Shown: one piece after another, positions 1 through 6,200 of the stretch
Numbering within the stretch: position 1 is the stretch's first letter
Layout: every line of letters starts with the position of its first letter
DNA from: an archaeon
GTDB taxonomy: Archaea; Thermoproteota; Bathyarchaeia; TCS64
DNA: 6,858 nt
Assembly: GCA_020444005.1 (NCBI GenBank)
Contig: JAHLLU010000115.1
Coordinates: forward strand, 1-6,858
Direction of reading: 5' to 3'
Position numbers and translations under genes: made by a program
Notes under the pieces: generated by a model
Told to the model about the DNA's origin: nothing
Seen by the model: the letters and a program-made list of their open reading frames with translations, nothing else
Databases searched by the model: none

Positions 1-1
1 T

Positions 2-847
2 CATGGTGCTACCAAGGATAACTGGAAAGAAGTAGCGGAGCTTGCCCTAAAATACAGTTGTCCAGTAGTAGCGTACTCACCTGATGATATTGATACCCTC
101 AAAAGCATAGCTCTGACCCTCGAAGAATACGGGGTCAAGGATATCGCATTAGATCCAGGTACACAGCCAACAGAGTATATGTCAGTAAACACTGATGCCT
201 ATACCATTCTTAGGTGGAACGCAATCAACGAGGATGAAGAGGGCCTAGGATACCCTTTGATAGGAGCACCAATGGCTGCTTGGGCGGTTGAAGAAGAAGA
301 CCCGGTGTTGAACGAGTGGAACGAGGCTGTGATCGCAGGAATATTGACCGCCAGATTTGCAGACCTCTTGGTGATTCATGGAATAAGTGGATGGTCCCTA
401 TTACCCCAAATAATCCTACGTTCTAACTTGTATACTGATCCAAGGAAACCTGTCTCAGTTGAACCCGAGTTAGTAATCATGGGTACTCCAGACGAAAACA
501 GCCCAGTACTACTGACGACAAACTTTGCACTAACCTATTATACTGTGGCCAATGACATTGAGAACGCGAAAATCAATGGATATTTACTGGTTGTTGATAG
601 CGAGGGAATGAGCGTAGAGAGCGCAGTTGCGGGTCGTAAGATGACTGCTGAATCAGTCGCTGAAGCCATCAAGGATTTCAAGGTCGAAGATATGGTGAAA
701 CATAGAAACATCATCATACCCGGAAGATCAGCAAGACTCAGTGGCGAAATACAGGAAGAAAGCGGCTGGAGTGTATCAGTAGGACCCTTGGATTCCTCTG
801 GAATACCAGCCTATCTCTCTGAGAAATGGAATCCTTACCCCGAATGA
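2..847 (+). CDS. cdhE: Acetyl-CoA decarbonylase/synthase gamma subunit (corrinoid Fe-S protein large subunit), 3' part
   Basis: This is the C-terminal 281 residues of the CODH/ACS gamma subunit; the 5' end lies off the left edge. With the small (delta) subunit, the protein forms the corrinoid iron-sulfur protein that takes a methyl group from a methyl-pterin and passes it to the acetyl-CoA synthase A cluster. The family is usually about 440-460 residues, so the N-terminal [4Fe-4S] domain is not visible. What is visible is the end of the TIM-barrel region (ALDPGTQPTEYM, then YPLIGAPMAAW and ILTARFADLLVIHG) and the C-terminal corrinoid-binding domain, including IPGRSARLSGEIQEESGW followed by VGPLDSSGIPAYL. 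These match the conserved cobamide-contact region of the family. The frame is open from base 2 to a TGA at 845-847. The gene converges on the - strand operon and overlaps its last gene by 13 bp. Other CODH/ACS genes are expected to the left but cannot be seen. Confidence 0.93.
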   Translation, partial: HGATKDNWKEVAELALKYSCPVVAYSPDDIDTLKSIALTLEEYGVKDIALDPGTQPTEYMSVNTDAYTILRWNAINEDEEGLGYPLIGAPMAAWAVEEEDPVLNEWNEAVIAGILTARFADLLVIHGISGWSLLPQIILRSNLYTDPRKPVSVEPELVIMGTPDENSPVLLTTNFALTYYTVANDIENAKINGYLLVVDSEGMSVESAVAGRKMTAESVAEAIKDFKVEDMVKHRNIIIPGRSARLSGEIQEESGWSVSVGPLDSSGIPAYLSEKWNPYPE

Positions 848-1851
848 CCCCATTTGATATAACTATCTGGGGAGCCTGCTCCCCCGATTATTATTCTTTG
901 GTGAGGATTTTTTCCTTCAACTTTTTCAAGAATACCCTTGTATTTTATCTCCTCTCCAGCTTTGAATAGGCTACCATAGAGGCCTTCGAATGACACTATC
1001 TCTGTAATCTCTGAGTTTGGGTCATCTATCGCGTAGATAGCGGGTAAGAAAATGGATTCACTTGAATCAGTAACTACTGCAGAGCCAGAGACCAATCCAA
1101 CTCTATTATACATATTTTCTCGATAAGTCTCGAGAATCTCGTTGTCCCGTCTTGTCGGATGTACAGAGAAATAAGTTTCCTCAAAATATCCATAGTTCCA
1201 GCGTTTTTCAGCAATACTGGTGAGGTCTTCTGAAGATAGCCCATGTTTATTAATTCTATTTTGGACCCATTCTCCTCTCTCCCTTTCAGAGATACCTCTG
1301 ATCTCACCTGTTTTCTTTAGTTCCGTAAGCGCATCAATCAATCTATATGATTCACGCAAACCATAAACTGTTAGATCAATATCGCTGAACGTTGGGTTAT
1401 GTGTCCGAGTTAGTATGCTGCCTGTTACTCCAAGTGAGCCCTCGACATCTGCAGTTTCTTCGAGTATCTTAGCTAAACGAAGTAGTTTTTCTTCTAATAG
1501 GTCCTTTGCTCCATTTTTCTTGATGGTCTTCAATCGGTTTTTTGGCTGGTAATATTTTTTCACCTTGGAGCTTGGTACCCATGATATCTCGATGTTTCTA
1601 ACTGGACAATGGAGAATGTGTTCTGGGTGCTCTCGTTTGAGCCAATCGTATGTGTTTTCCACCTGTGAGACTTGATAATAGGGGATGCTTCGTGTGTATC
1701 TTGTCCCTTCTCTTTCCCATTTTCCATCATCAGAAGGGATGTATTTGAGGTAAGCCGTATAACCATCATCCGGATGCAGGTAGCCGACGACACAAAATAA
1801 TAAACCATCCGTAGTCTCGATGAAATCCCTGTCCTTCGGCTTCGTATCCAG
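835..1851 (-). CDS. Predicted nucleotidyltransferase of the archaeal COG1665 type, start codon uncertain
   Basis: This protein belongs to the polymerase-beta-like nucleotidyltransferase superfamily. In the 338-residue version, the signature GSILTRTHNPTFSDIDLTVYG (split here: GSILTRTHNP then TFSDIDLTVYG) starts at residue 144; Gly-Ser and Asp157/Asp159 are the expected nucleotide and metal ligands. The C-terminal part (VVTDSSESIFLPAIY, FEGLYGSLFKAGE) resembles archaeal relatives annotated as predicted nucleotidyltransferase. Substrate and role are unknown. The first ATG/GTG/TTG in frame is a GTG at 1660-1662, giving 275 residues, but it has no Shine-Dalgarno sequence. The 63 codons before it read like a real N-terminus (DRDFIET, LLFCVVGYLHPDDGY, AYLKYIP, GKWEREGTRY), as I recall for this family. 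I therefore extend the gene to a CTG at 1849-1851, directly after the mptN-like stop. The stop is TAA at 835-837, inside the end of convergent cdhE. It is the last gene of the operon. The frame is secure; the start is not. Confidence 0.85.
   Translation of the reverse strand: MDTKPKDRDFIETTDGLLFCVVGYLHPDDGYTAYLKYIPSDDGKWEREGTRYTRSIPYYQVSQVENTYDWLKREHPEHILHCPVRNIEISWVPSSKVKKYYQPKNRLKTIKKNGAKDLLEEKLLRLAKILEETADVEGSLGVTGSILTRTHNPTFSDIDLTVYGLRESYRLIDALTELKKTGEIRGISERERGEWVQNRINKHGLSSEDLTSIAEKRWNYGYFEETYFSVHPTRRDNEILETYRENMYNRVGLVSGSAVVTDSSESIFLPAIYAIDDPNSEITEIVSFEGLYGSLFKAGEEIKYKGILEKVEGKNPHQRIIIGGAGSPDSYIKWGHSG
869..884 (+). terminator. Possible cdhE terminator: perfect 7-bp inverted repeat followed by T-rich DNA
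   Basis: GGGGAGC at 869-875 and GCTCCCC at 878-884 are perfect inverted repeats around a 2-base centre, so the real loop would be about 4 nt. They begin 21 nt after the cdhE stop. T runs follow at 908-913 (six T) and 922-926 (five T) on the + strand. Archaeal termination depends mostly on U-tracts, so those runs may matter more than the hairpin. The same bases encode the Gly-Gly-Ala-Gly-Ser-Pro stretch near the C-terminus of the opposing nucleotidyltransferase, so the repeat may be a by-product of coding. Its place just beyond cdhE in a convergent arrangement is the main support. Confidence 0.35.
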
Positions 1852-2724
1852 TCACTCCAGTTTGGATAAAACGTGTTCAACGAGTTTCTTGGTGATATCG
1901 ATCTCGGTTACTGTTTGAAGTCCTTCCCACCCCGGTGTGCTGTTCAGTTCTATCACATAGATAATATCATCAGATACGATTACATCCACACCTGTGTATT
2001 CAAGTCCGAGTTTCCGAGATGCTTCTAAGCATATTTTTTTAATTTCTTCGCTTGGTTGATATTTTTGGGCTTTTCCACCTGCACTGATATTCGTCTTCCA
2101 GTTATCAGAAACCCGCCTCATTGAGGCTACTACCTCATTCCCTATTACAAATACCCTGATATCAGCGCCATTGTGAGGTACAAACTCCTGCAAGTAGTAG
2201 ACGCTTTTTGTCATCTCGAGTGCACGGAATACACGGTAAGCAACGTCCTCACTAGTTATCCTTGTAATGCCCATCCCGAGTGAACCGAATAATGGTTTGA
2301 CTACAATATCCTCTCCGAGTTCTCCAAAAGCCTTCATAGCTTCGCGAAAGCTCTCGGTAACGATAGTTTTTGGCGTGTTAATACCCGCGTCCTCAAGTAA
2401 GGCAGAAGTATAATACTTGTCAACAGCTTTCTCGATGCTAGCAGCAGGGTTAAACACTTTTACACCCATCTCATCAAGTCTGTGAAGCGTATCCATGCGA
2501 TAGAACACTTGCTCTGCTGTGCCCCCAGGAACTCGTCTGACTATTACTGCATCATAATTCTCGATTGGATAGTCTTTAACCGATAATCTGGGCTTGGCGC
2601 CTATGGTTGCTCTCATTTTCGTTATTGGCAATAGATATGCTTCGGAGTATTGTTTCTCTAGTTCATGTAGGAGGCGTTTGATGTGCCACTCGTTTCTATC
2701 AGTACCAATGATGCCTACCTTCAA
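1852..2724 (-). CDS. mptN: RimK-family ATP-grasp L-glutamate ligase, probably tetrahydromethanopterin:alpha-L-glutamate ligase (MptN-like)
   Basis: A 290-residue ATP-grasp enzyme of the RimK family, which joins an amino acid, usually glutamate, to a carboxylate through an acyl phosphate. Residues 1-19 (GIIGTDRNEWHIKRLL) and 63-76 (RRVPGGTAEQVFYR) resemble the N-terminal region of the MptN subgroup, whose characterised member turns tetrahydromethanopterin into tetrahydrosarcinapterin. ATP-grasp landmarks are VVKPLFGSLGMGI (141-153, phosphate loop region), DIRVFVIG (188-195), NISAGGKA (212-219), and GVDVI then IELNSTPGWEGLQ (245-270), with Asp248, Glu259 and Asn261 as likely Mg2+ ligands. The start is TTG at 2722-2724: it follows a GAGG site at 8-nt spacing and gives the expected MKVGIIG N-terminus. 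It lies 11 nt after fwdC, in an operon of H4MPT-dependent C1 genes, which favours a pterin substrate. A coenzyme F420 glutamate ligase (CofF) or a protein-modifying RimK cannot be excluded. The ATP-grasp family call is firm; the substrate is inferred. Confidence 0.82.
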   Translation of the reverse strand: MKVGIIGTDRNEWHIKRLLHELEKQYSEAYLLPITKMRATIGAKPRLSVKDYPIENYDAVIVRRVPGGTAEQVFYRMDTLHRLDEMGVKVFNPAASIEKAVDKYYTSALLEDAGINTPKTIVTESFREAMKAFGELGEDIVVKPLFGSLGMGITRITSEDVAYRVFRALEMTKSVYYLQEFVPHNGADIRVFVIGNEVVASMRRVSDNWKTNISAGGKAQKYQPSEEIKKICLEASRKLGLEYTGVDVIVSDDIIYVIELNSTPGWEGLQTVTEIDITKKLVEHVLSKLE

Positions 2725-2732
2725 TGATGAGT

Positions 2733-2736
2733 CCTC
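2733..2736 (-). promoter_or_regulatory. Ribosome binding site that supports the TTG start of the mptN-like gene
   Basis: On the - strand, GAGG sits 8 nt before the TTG at 2722-2724, and its first base is the last base of the fwdC stop codon TAG. No ATG or GTG is available nearby in frame, so this site decides the start. Confidence 0.6.
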
Positions 2737-3572
2737 TAAGCTACCAGTATCTCTGCGTTTCCGCCTACGGCCAAGTCTCCTCTGTATCTCTTCATAGGTG
2801 TATCTATGAATTGCGTTGCAACTGATAGTCCAAGTTTCTCGTATAGCTCCTTGAGGTAAAGCCTCATGAAAACTGGGGTGTACGTGGTATCAAACCTGTA
2901 TGTTGGAAGCATATCCTCTACGCCCCCAAAACAGGCGATTAATCCACCGTTTCCTTTAGCCTGTGCTCCTACTCTTTTACCAGTTTTTCCGAAGATGAAT
3001 ATCTCTCCGCCATTCATATGCACACCAGTAAAATCACTAGTATCTCCGAGCACAACAATCATTCCGCGTCTCATGAAGGAACCCATCTCGGTACCCACTG
3101 AGCCAGTAACCGCAATACAGCCACCAGTCATACCTTCACTACTACCTCGATAAGCAGCCCCGAGAAGATTCCCCACATCACCAAGTATCCGAATAAGTCC
3201 GCCTTTCATCTCGGCTCCAGCCCAGTCAAGGCAATTACCTTCTACGGTAATGTCGCCTCCACTCATCTGGGCTCCAAGATGCATTCCTGCCCAGCCTTGT
3301 ACTACTATTCTGCCAGTTGTCATCTTTGTGCCTATTTGTTTAATGTGTCTTGCGTCTCCGTCAATTACTATTAGTTGGTTTTCTGGGTCCTCGGCAACTT
3401 TACCCTGAGCATGAATGTATTCCTTCATCTCGATTTCTTCATTACCGTAATAGATTGGCAGGTTTCTGATCTCTTGAAGTGTCTTACCCGCGAATACATC
3501 AGGTGATATTACATCTGCTTCTATGGGAATGCTACTGAATCCTCTTGGAGTTAATACTATTCTCTTTATCAT
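2736..3572 (-). CDS. fwdC: Formylmethanofuran dehydrogenase subunit C (beta-helix, glutamate synthase C-terminal-like)
   Basis: A 278-residue FwdC/FmdC/FhcC-type subunit. It is a structural subunit of the complex that interconverts CO2 plus methanofuran with formylmethanofuran. Its fold is the right-handed beta-helix shared with the C-terminal domain of glutamate synthase. Residues about 72-216 carry the repeated glycine pattern typical of that helix: GWAGMHLGAQMSGGDITVEG, AGAEMKGGLIRILGDVGN, MTGGCIAVTGSVGTEMG, MRRGMIVVLGDTSDFTG, MNGGEIFIFGKTG. No catalytic residues are expected. Length matches the family (about 270). The C-terminal segment YRGDLAVGGNAEILVA is the conserved tail. The ATG at 3570-3572 follows a strong GGAGGG site, only 1 nt separates the gene from ftr upstream, and translation is probably coupled. 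Stop is TAG at 2736-2738. Whether the enzyme is the tungsten (Fwd) or molybdenum (Fmd) form cannot be told from this subunit. Confidence 0.95.
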   Translation of the reverse strand: MIKRIVLTPRGFSSIPIEADVISPDVFAGKTLQEIRNLPIYYGNEEIEMKEYIHAQGKVAEDPENQLIVIDGDARHIKQIGTKMTTGRIVVQGWAGMHLGAQMSGGDITVEGNCLDWAGAEMKGGLIRILGDVGNLLGAAYRGSSEGMTGGCIAVTGSVGTEMGSFMRRGMIVVLGDTSDFTGVHMNGGEIFIFGKTGKRVGAQAKGNGGLIACFGGVEDMLPTYRFDTTYTPVFMRLYLKELYEKLGLSVATQFIDTPMKRYRGDLAVGGNAEILVA

Positions 3573-3573
3573 C

Positions 3574-4500
3574 TTAGACCCCCTCCAAACTTTCCCGTAA
3601 ACTCATCTTGAACTTACCAAGCTTTCCCTCAAAGTTTACAGCAGTAATACTCTTGACTCCATCTACCTTTGTTGCTGCGTCAATTCCTAGTCCCATGGCT
3701 CGCTTCACTGAAGGCTCATCGAGTCCATTGAGAACCACCTCGATCACCGAGTTTACGTCTACTGGTATCTTGCTGTCCTTGAAACTATTTTTTATTGATG
3801 GACAGAATGGTGTGTTTGTGCTAGCCTTAAGGAAGGCATATGTTGAGCCTACTTTGCTTCCGCTCCTGCATAATCCCCCGGGGAAGGGTGTTACTACGTG
3901 GGGTACTTTTTTGATGGCTTCTATTGATGCTTCTGCAGCTTTCAACGTATTCTCCTCTGTGTCTCCCATTACTAGGAAATTACCTCCAGCAACCGCTTTC
4001 TTTGCTCCGATCTTTTCCTCTATTAGGAACTCTCCTTGCATGACCGGAATTCTCCAGAAGCGTTGTCTTTGCTGCCATCCGTCACCCATACGCATTTTTA
4101 CCTGATATCCATCCCCGAAGAATCTGATGCTCTTACCGATGTCTAGCATTTCATCAGCTGATTCCTCTGGAAGACCATTGTAGACTGCAGTTGTAGGACA
4201 TGTTAGCACGCATTGTCCTAGTCTGTTTAGCATAGACGCGGAGAGTTTTCCTCTACTGAACCCATATACCATTACCGCTATTCCTGGTCTACCATCAGGG
4301 GAGTCATCAGGTGCAATAACAGACTCAATTCCCGCCTCACAATCACAGGCAATTACACTGGTGGCGAACCCTGTCATTGTTGTAGCCGCTATTTCCGCCC
4401 ATTTCTGTGTGGATGCGGTGATGATTAATCGGCTTCCCCACATGCTGAAGCCTTCAGCGAAGGTGTCCTCTATCTCGACACCGTTATGTATGAAGCTCAT
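3574..4500 (-). CDS. ftr: Formylmethanofuran:tetrahydromethanopterin N-formyltransferase
   Basis: A 308-residue cytoplasmic enzyme that transfers the formyl group between methanofuran and N5 of tetrahydromethanopterin, the second step of the methyl branch. Family landmarks run in order: NGVEIEDTFAEGF (6-18), TGFATSVIACDCEAGIE (43-59), SPDGRPGIAVM (67-77), GQCVLTCPTTAVY (95-107), FFGDGYQ (127-133), FWRIPVMQGEFLIEE (148-162), AVAGGNFLVMG (169-179), PFPGGLCRSGSKVGS (205-219), ASTNTPFCPS (226-235), and GKLGKF near the C-terminus. Length is slightly above the usual 297 or so. Several motifs (CDCEAGIE, GQCVLTCPT, PGG-x-x-RSGSKVGS) look more like the bacterial FhcD form, or the second Ftr paralogue of some archaea, than the hydrogenotrophic methanogen enzyme; that comparison is from memory. 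The ATG overlaps the fwdA stop (TAATG) and follows an AGGAGG site. It sits between fwdA and fwdC, which is unusual for methanogen fwd operons and suggests close coupling to the dehydrogenase complex. Confidence 0.95.
   Translation of the reverse strand: MSFIHNGVEIEDTFAEGFSMWGSRLIITASTQKWAEIAATTMTGFATSVIACDCEAGIESVIAPDDSPDGRPGIAVMVYGFSRGKLSASMLNRLGQCVLTCPTTAVYNGLPEESADEMLDIGKSIRFFGDGYQVKMRMGDGWQQRQRFWRIPVMQGEFLIEEKIGAKKAVAGGNFLVMGDTEENTLKAAEASIEAIKKVPHVVTPFPGGLCRSGSKVGSTYAFLKASTNTPFCPSIKNSFKDSKIPVDVNSVIEVVLNGLDEPSVKRAMGLGIDAATKVDGVKSITAVNFEGKLGKFKMSLRESLEGV
3581..3586 (-). promoter_or_regulatory. Ribosome binding site of fwdC
   Basis: On the - strand, GGAGGG lies 8 nt before the fwdC ATG and within the last codons of ftr. 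It fixes the fwdC start and shows that the organism uses strong Shine-Dalgarno sites within operons. Confidence 0.75.
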
Positions 4501-6200
4501 TACTGTCCCCCTCCTGCTTTGTGTATCTTTTGAATCGGTAGATACTCGTCCTCAACAGGATAGTTCTTGAGGCTAACCGTGTAGTACTGTTTAAAGTCGC
4601 GTTCAAGGTCTTTCATGAGTTCTTCTTCGATCTCTTGAGGCATTTTAGCGTCAACCCAGTGTGTTGTACCCATGGGTGCAGATACAACTTCGCCGTCTTT
4701 CACCACAATCTCACCATTCTTGATGGTATAGGATGCTTTTGCGAAAGCCTTGATCAATTTATCATATTGGCTTGGTCTCCAACTGGTTGGGTCTATATCG
4801 TATATCGCTACATCGCCATCAGCACCTACTCCCAGGTGGCCTTTTTCCGTTAATCCTAGAGCCTTGGCTGTTCCCGCTCTGGTCACAATGGCAATATCAT
4901 TGAAGCTATATTCCCTGTAGAGATTGGATAGTCCTGTTCGTTTGAGGCATGCTCTGTTGAGTTCTCTCATGGTATCGGTTCTTGCTTGTCTGCTCATGAG
5001 CCAAGCGATTACTTGTGGATAGTAAATGAACGGTCCACCGTTAGGGTGATCTGTGGTCATGTATATTTTCCAAGGATCTTTCACTGATAACGCCAATTCA
5101 AGACCGATACCCCACTGGACGCTGTTCGCTGGGTTATTCTTCTTGAACGTATATGGTACAACGCCTGCTCCTGCCTCCATCTCTACATCGCTGTTCACCC
5201 ACTTGTTTCCCGTCATATTCCAGAGGGCGAACTGCCATGGACCATCACCGGTCATTGTGGTGGTGTCTGTGAAAATCACCTGTCCTAGGTCCAGCGTTAC
5301 GTGATCGTGATTGTTTACATATTTGGCGATATATGGTGCTCCAGATTTTACATTCATCCAGTTATCACCTGCAAGAGCATTAAACTGACAATGAACCACG
5401 TGAACAGTAGCTGACCTTCCCTTCTTTGGTTTGATTTCCTTGACGGAGTCCATTGTTTCTCTTGTTATCTTGTAGTTTCCAGGCATCCCGAGGTTATTGC
5501 AGTGTAGGTGAATGGTATGTGGGAGTCCAAGCTCCTCGTTCGCCTGCGCGAGCATCTTGATTATCTGCCGCGGGGTAATATCGTAATCTTCGACTTTACC
5601 ATCCAAGCCAGAGACATTATGTCCCCACTTCCAGTTTTCTACTCCCCCCGCGTTAACTATCTTAACTGCGTATCCCCTTGTTGCCCGTAGCAACCACGCG
5701 ATGAAGGCTTTGAGTTTCTCAATATCCCCCTCTTTAACATATTTCAACGTGAAGTAATTGTTTCCAAATAGGGTGAACGCTGCCTTGTCGATTATGGGGG
5801 TATCATTTAACTCCTCATGGACGTGTCTTGCTCCAATGGGAGGCATTGCCGCCTCCATTACGCTCGTATACCCCATCTCAGCGTAACGGTAACCCGTGAT
5901 AAATGTTGAAGGACAACTGTAGCCTACGCCTCCCCGTGTGTTTTTCCCCCGTTTTACAATGTCTTTACGATGGTCTTCGGGCCTCAGGAGTCTTCCTATG
6001 TTGATCTTGCTTCCGGCAATATGGCTGTGAAGATCGACGCCTCCGGGCATCACGGTTTTTCCCTCTGCGTCAATTATTTTCGCGTCTTTTTCGCTTGTTT
6101 CTTCTACTATTTTGCCTTCTTTGATGAAGATATCTTTCTGTTCTCCATTTATCCCCGTTAATGGGTCATATACGTACCCATTTTTGATTACCAGTGTCAT
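4500..6200 (-). CDS. fwdA: Formylmethanofuran dehydrogenase subunit A (amidohydrolase-fold formyl hydrolase)
   Basis: A 566-residue metal-dependent amidohydrolase. In Fwd complexes this subunit condenses formate, made by FwdB/D and moved through an internal channel, with methanofuran. The whole family length is present. Binuclear metal-site residues appear intact: HSH at 58-60 (VDLHSHIAG), the lysine expected to be carboxylated at 180 (YAVKIVNAGG), histidines at 231/233 (TIHLHCNN) and 270 (VHVVHCQFNALAGDNW), and the catalytic-type Asp384 (MTTDHPNGGPF). An N-terminal beta-sandwich (VIKNGYVYDPLTG, VMPGG) and a matching C-terminal part (GADGDVAIYDID, SYTIKNGEIVVKDG) flank the barrel, as usual for amidohydrolases. 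The ATG follows an AAGGAGG site and overlaps the fwdB stop by 4 nt (ATGA). The stop TAA at 4500-4502 overlaps the ftr start by one base. With all metal ligands present, it should be catalytically active rather than a structural relic. Confidence 0.96.
   Translation of the reverse strand: MTLVIKNGYVYDPLTGINGEQKDIFIKEGKIVEETSEKDAKIIDAEGKTVMPGGVDLHSHIAGSKINIGRLLRPEDHRKDIVKRGKNTRGGVGYSCPSTFITGYRYAEMGYTSVMEAAMPPIGARHVHEELNDTPIIDKAAFTLFGNNYFTLKYVKEGDIEKLKAFIAWLLRATRGYAVKIVNAGGVENWKWGHNVSGLDGKVEDYDITPRQIIKMLAQANEELGLPHTIHLHCNNLGMPGNYKITRETMDSVKEIKPKKGRSATVHVVHCQFNALAGDNWMNVKSGAPYIAKYVNNHDHVTLDLGQVIFTDTTTMTGDGPWQFALWNMTGNKWVNSDVEMEAGAGVVPYTFKKNNPANSVQWGIGLELALSVKDPWKIYMTTDHPNGGPFIYYPQVIAWLMSRQARTDTMRELNRACLKRTGLSNLYREYSFNDIAIVTRAGTAKALGLTEKGHLGVGADGDVAIYDIDPTSWRPSQYDKLIKAFAKASYTIKNGEIVVKDGEVVSAPMGTTHWVDAKMPQEIEEELMKDLERDFKQYYTVSLKNYPVEDEYLPIQKIHKAGGGQ
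4510..4515 (-). promoter_or_regulatory. Ribosome binding site of ftr
   Basis: On the - strand, AGGAGG lies 9 nt before the ftr ATG (4498-4500), inside the last codons of fwdA. It supports this start over any internal one and fits coupled translation across the TAATG junction. Confidence 0.75.

Noticed and set aside
1660..1662. GTG as the true start of the nucleotidyltransferase (275 residues).
   Set aside because: There is no Shine-Dalgarno sequence before it, it would leave a 189-bp gap in an otherwise gapless operon, and the upstream in-frame translation looks like the family's N-terminus.
1852..1854. The in-frame TGA as a selenocysteine codon joining the ligase and the nucleotidyltransferase.
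   Set aside because: The ligase ends at a natural family C-terminus and no catalytic Sec/Cys is expected there. I also saw no hairpin evidence for a SECIS element. Plain read-through is kept only as a minor option in the findings.
1560..1880. A 106-codon - strand frame spanning the mptN-like/nucleotidyltransferase junction.
   Set aside because: It starts at a TTG inside the ligase and runs out of frame through both genes. Its product is arginine- and serine-rich with no family resemblance. The nucleotidyltransferase frame across the same bases looks like real protein.
2866..3153. A 95-codon + strand frame opposite fwdC.
   Set aside because: It is the reverse image of the glycine-rich beta-helix repeats of fwdC, which explains its proline content. 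No separate gene is supported.
3608..4105. A 165-codon open frame on the + strand, antisense to ftr.
   Set aside because: It lies wholly inside ftr, whose protein is conserved along its length. Its translation is rich in Ser, Pro and Phe with no recognisable domain, as expected from a reverse-frame shadow.
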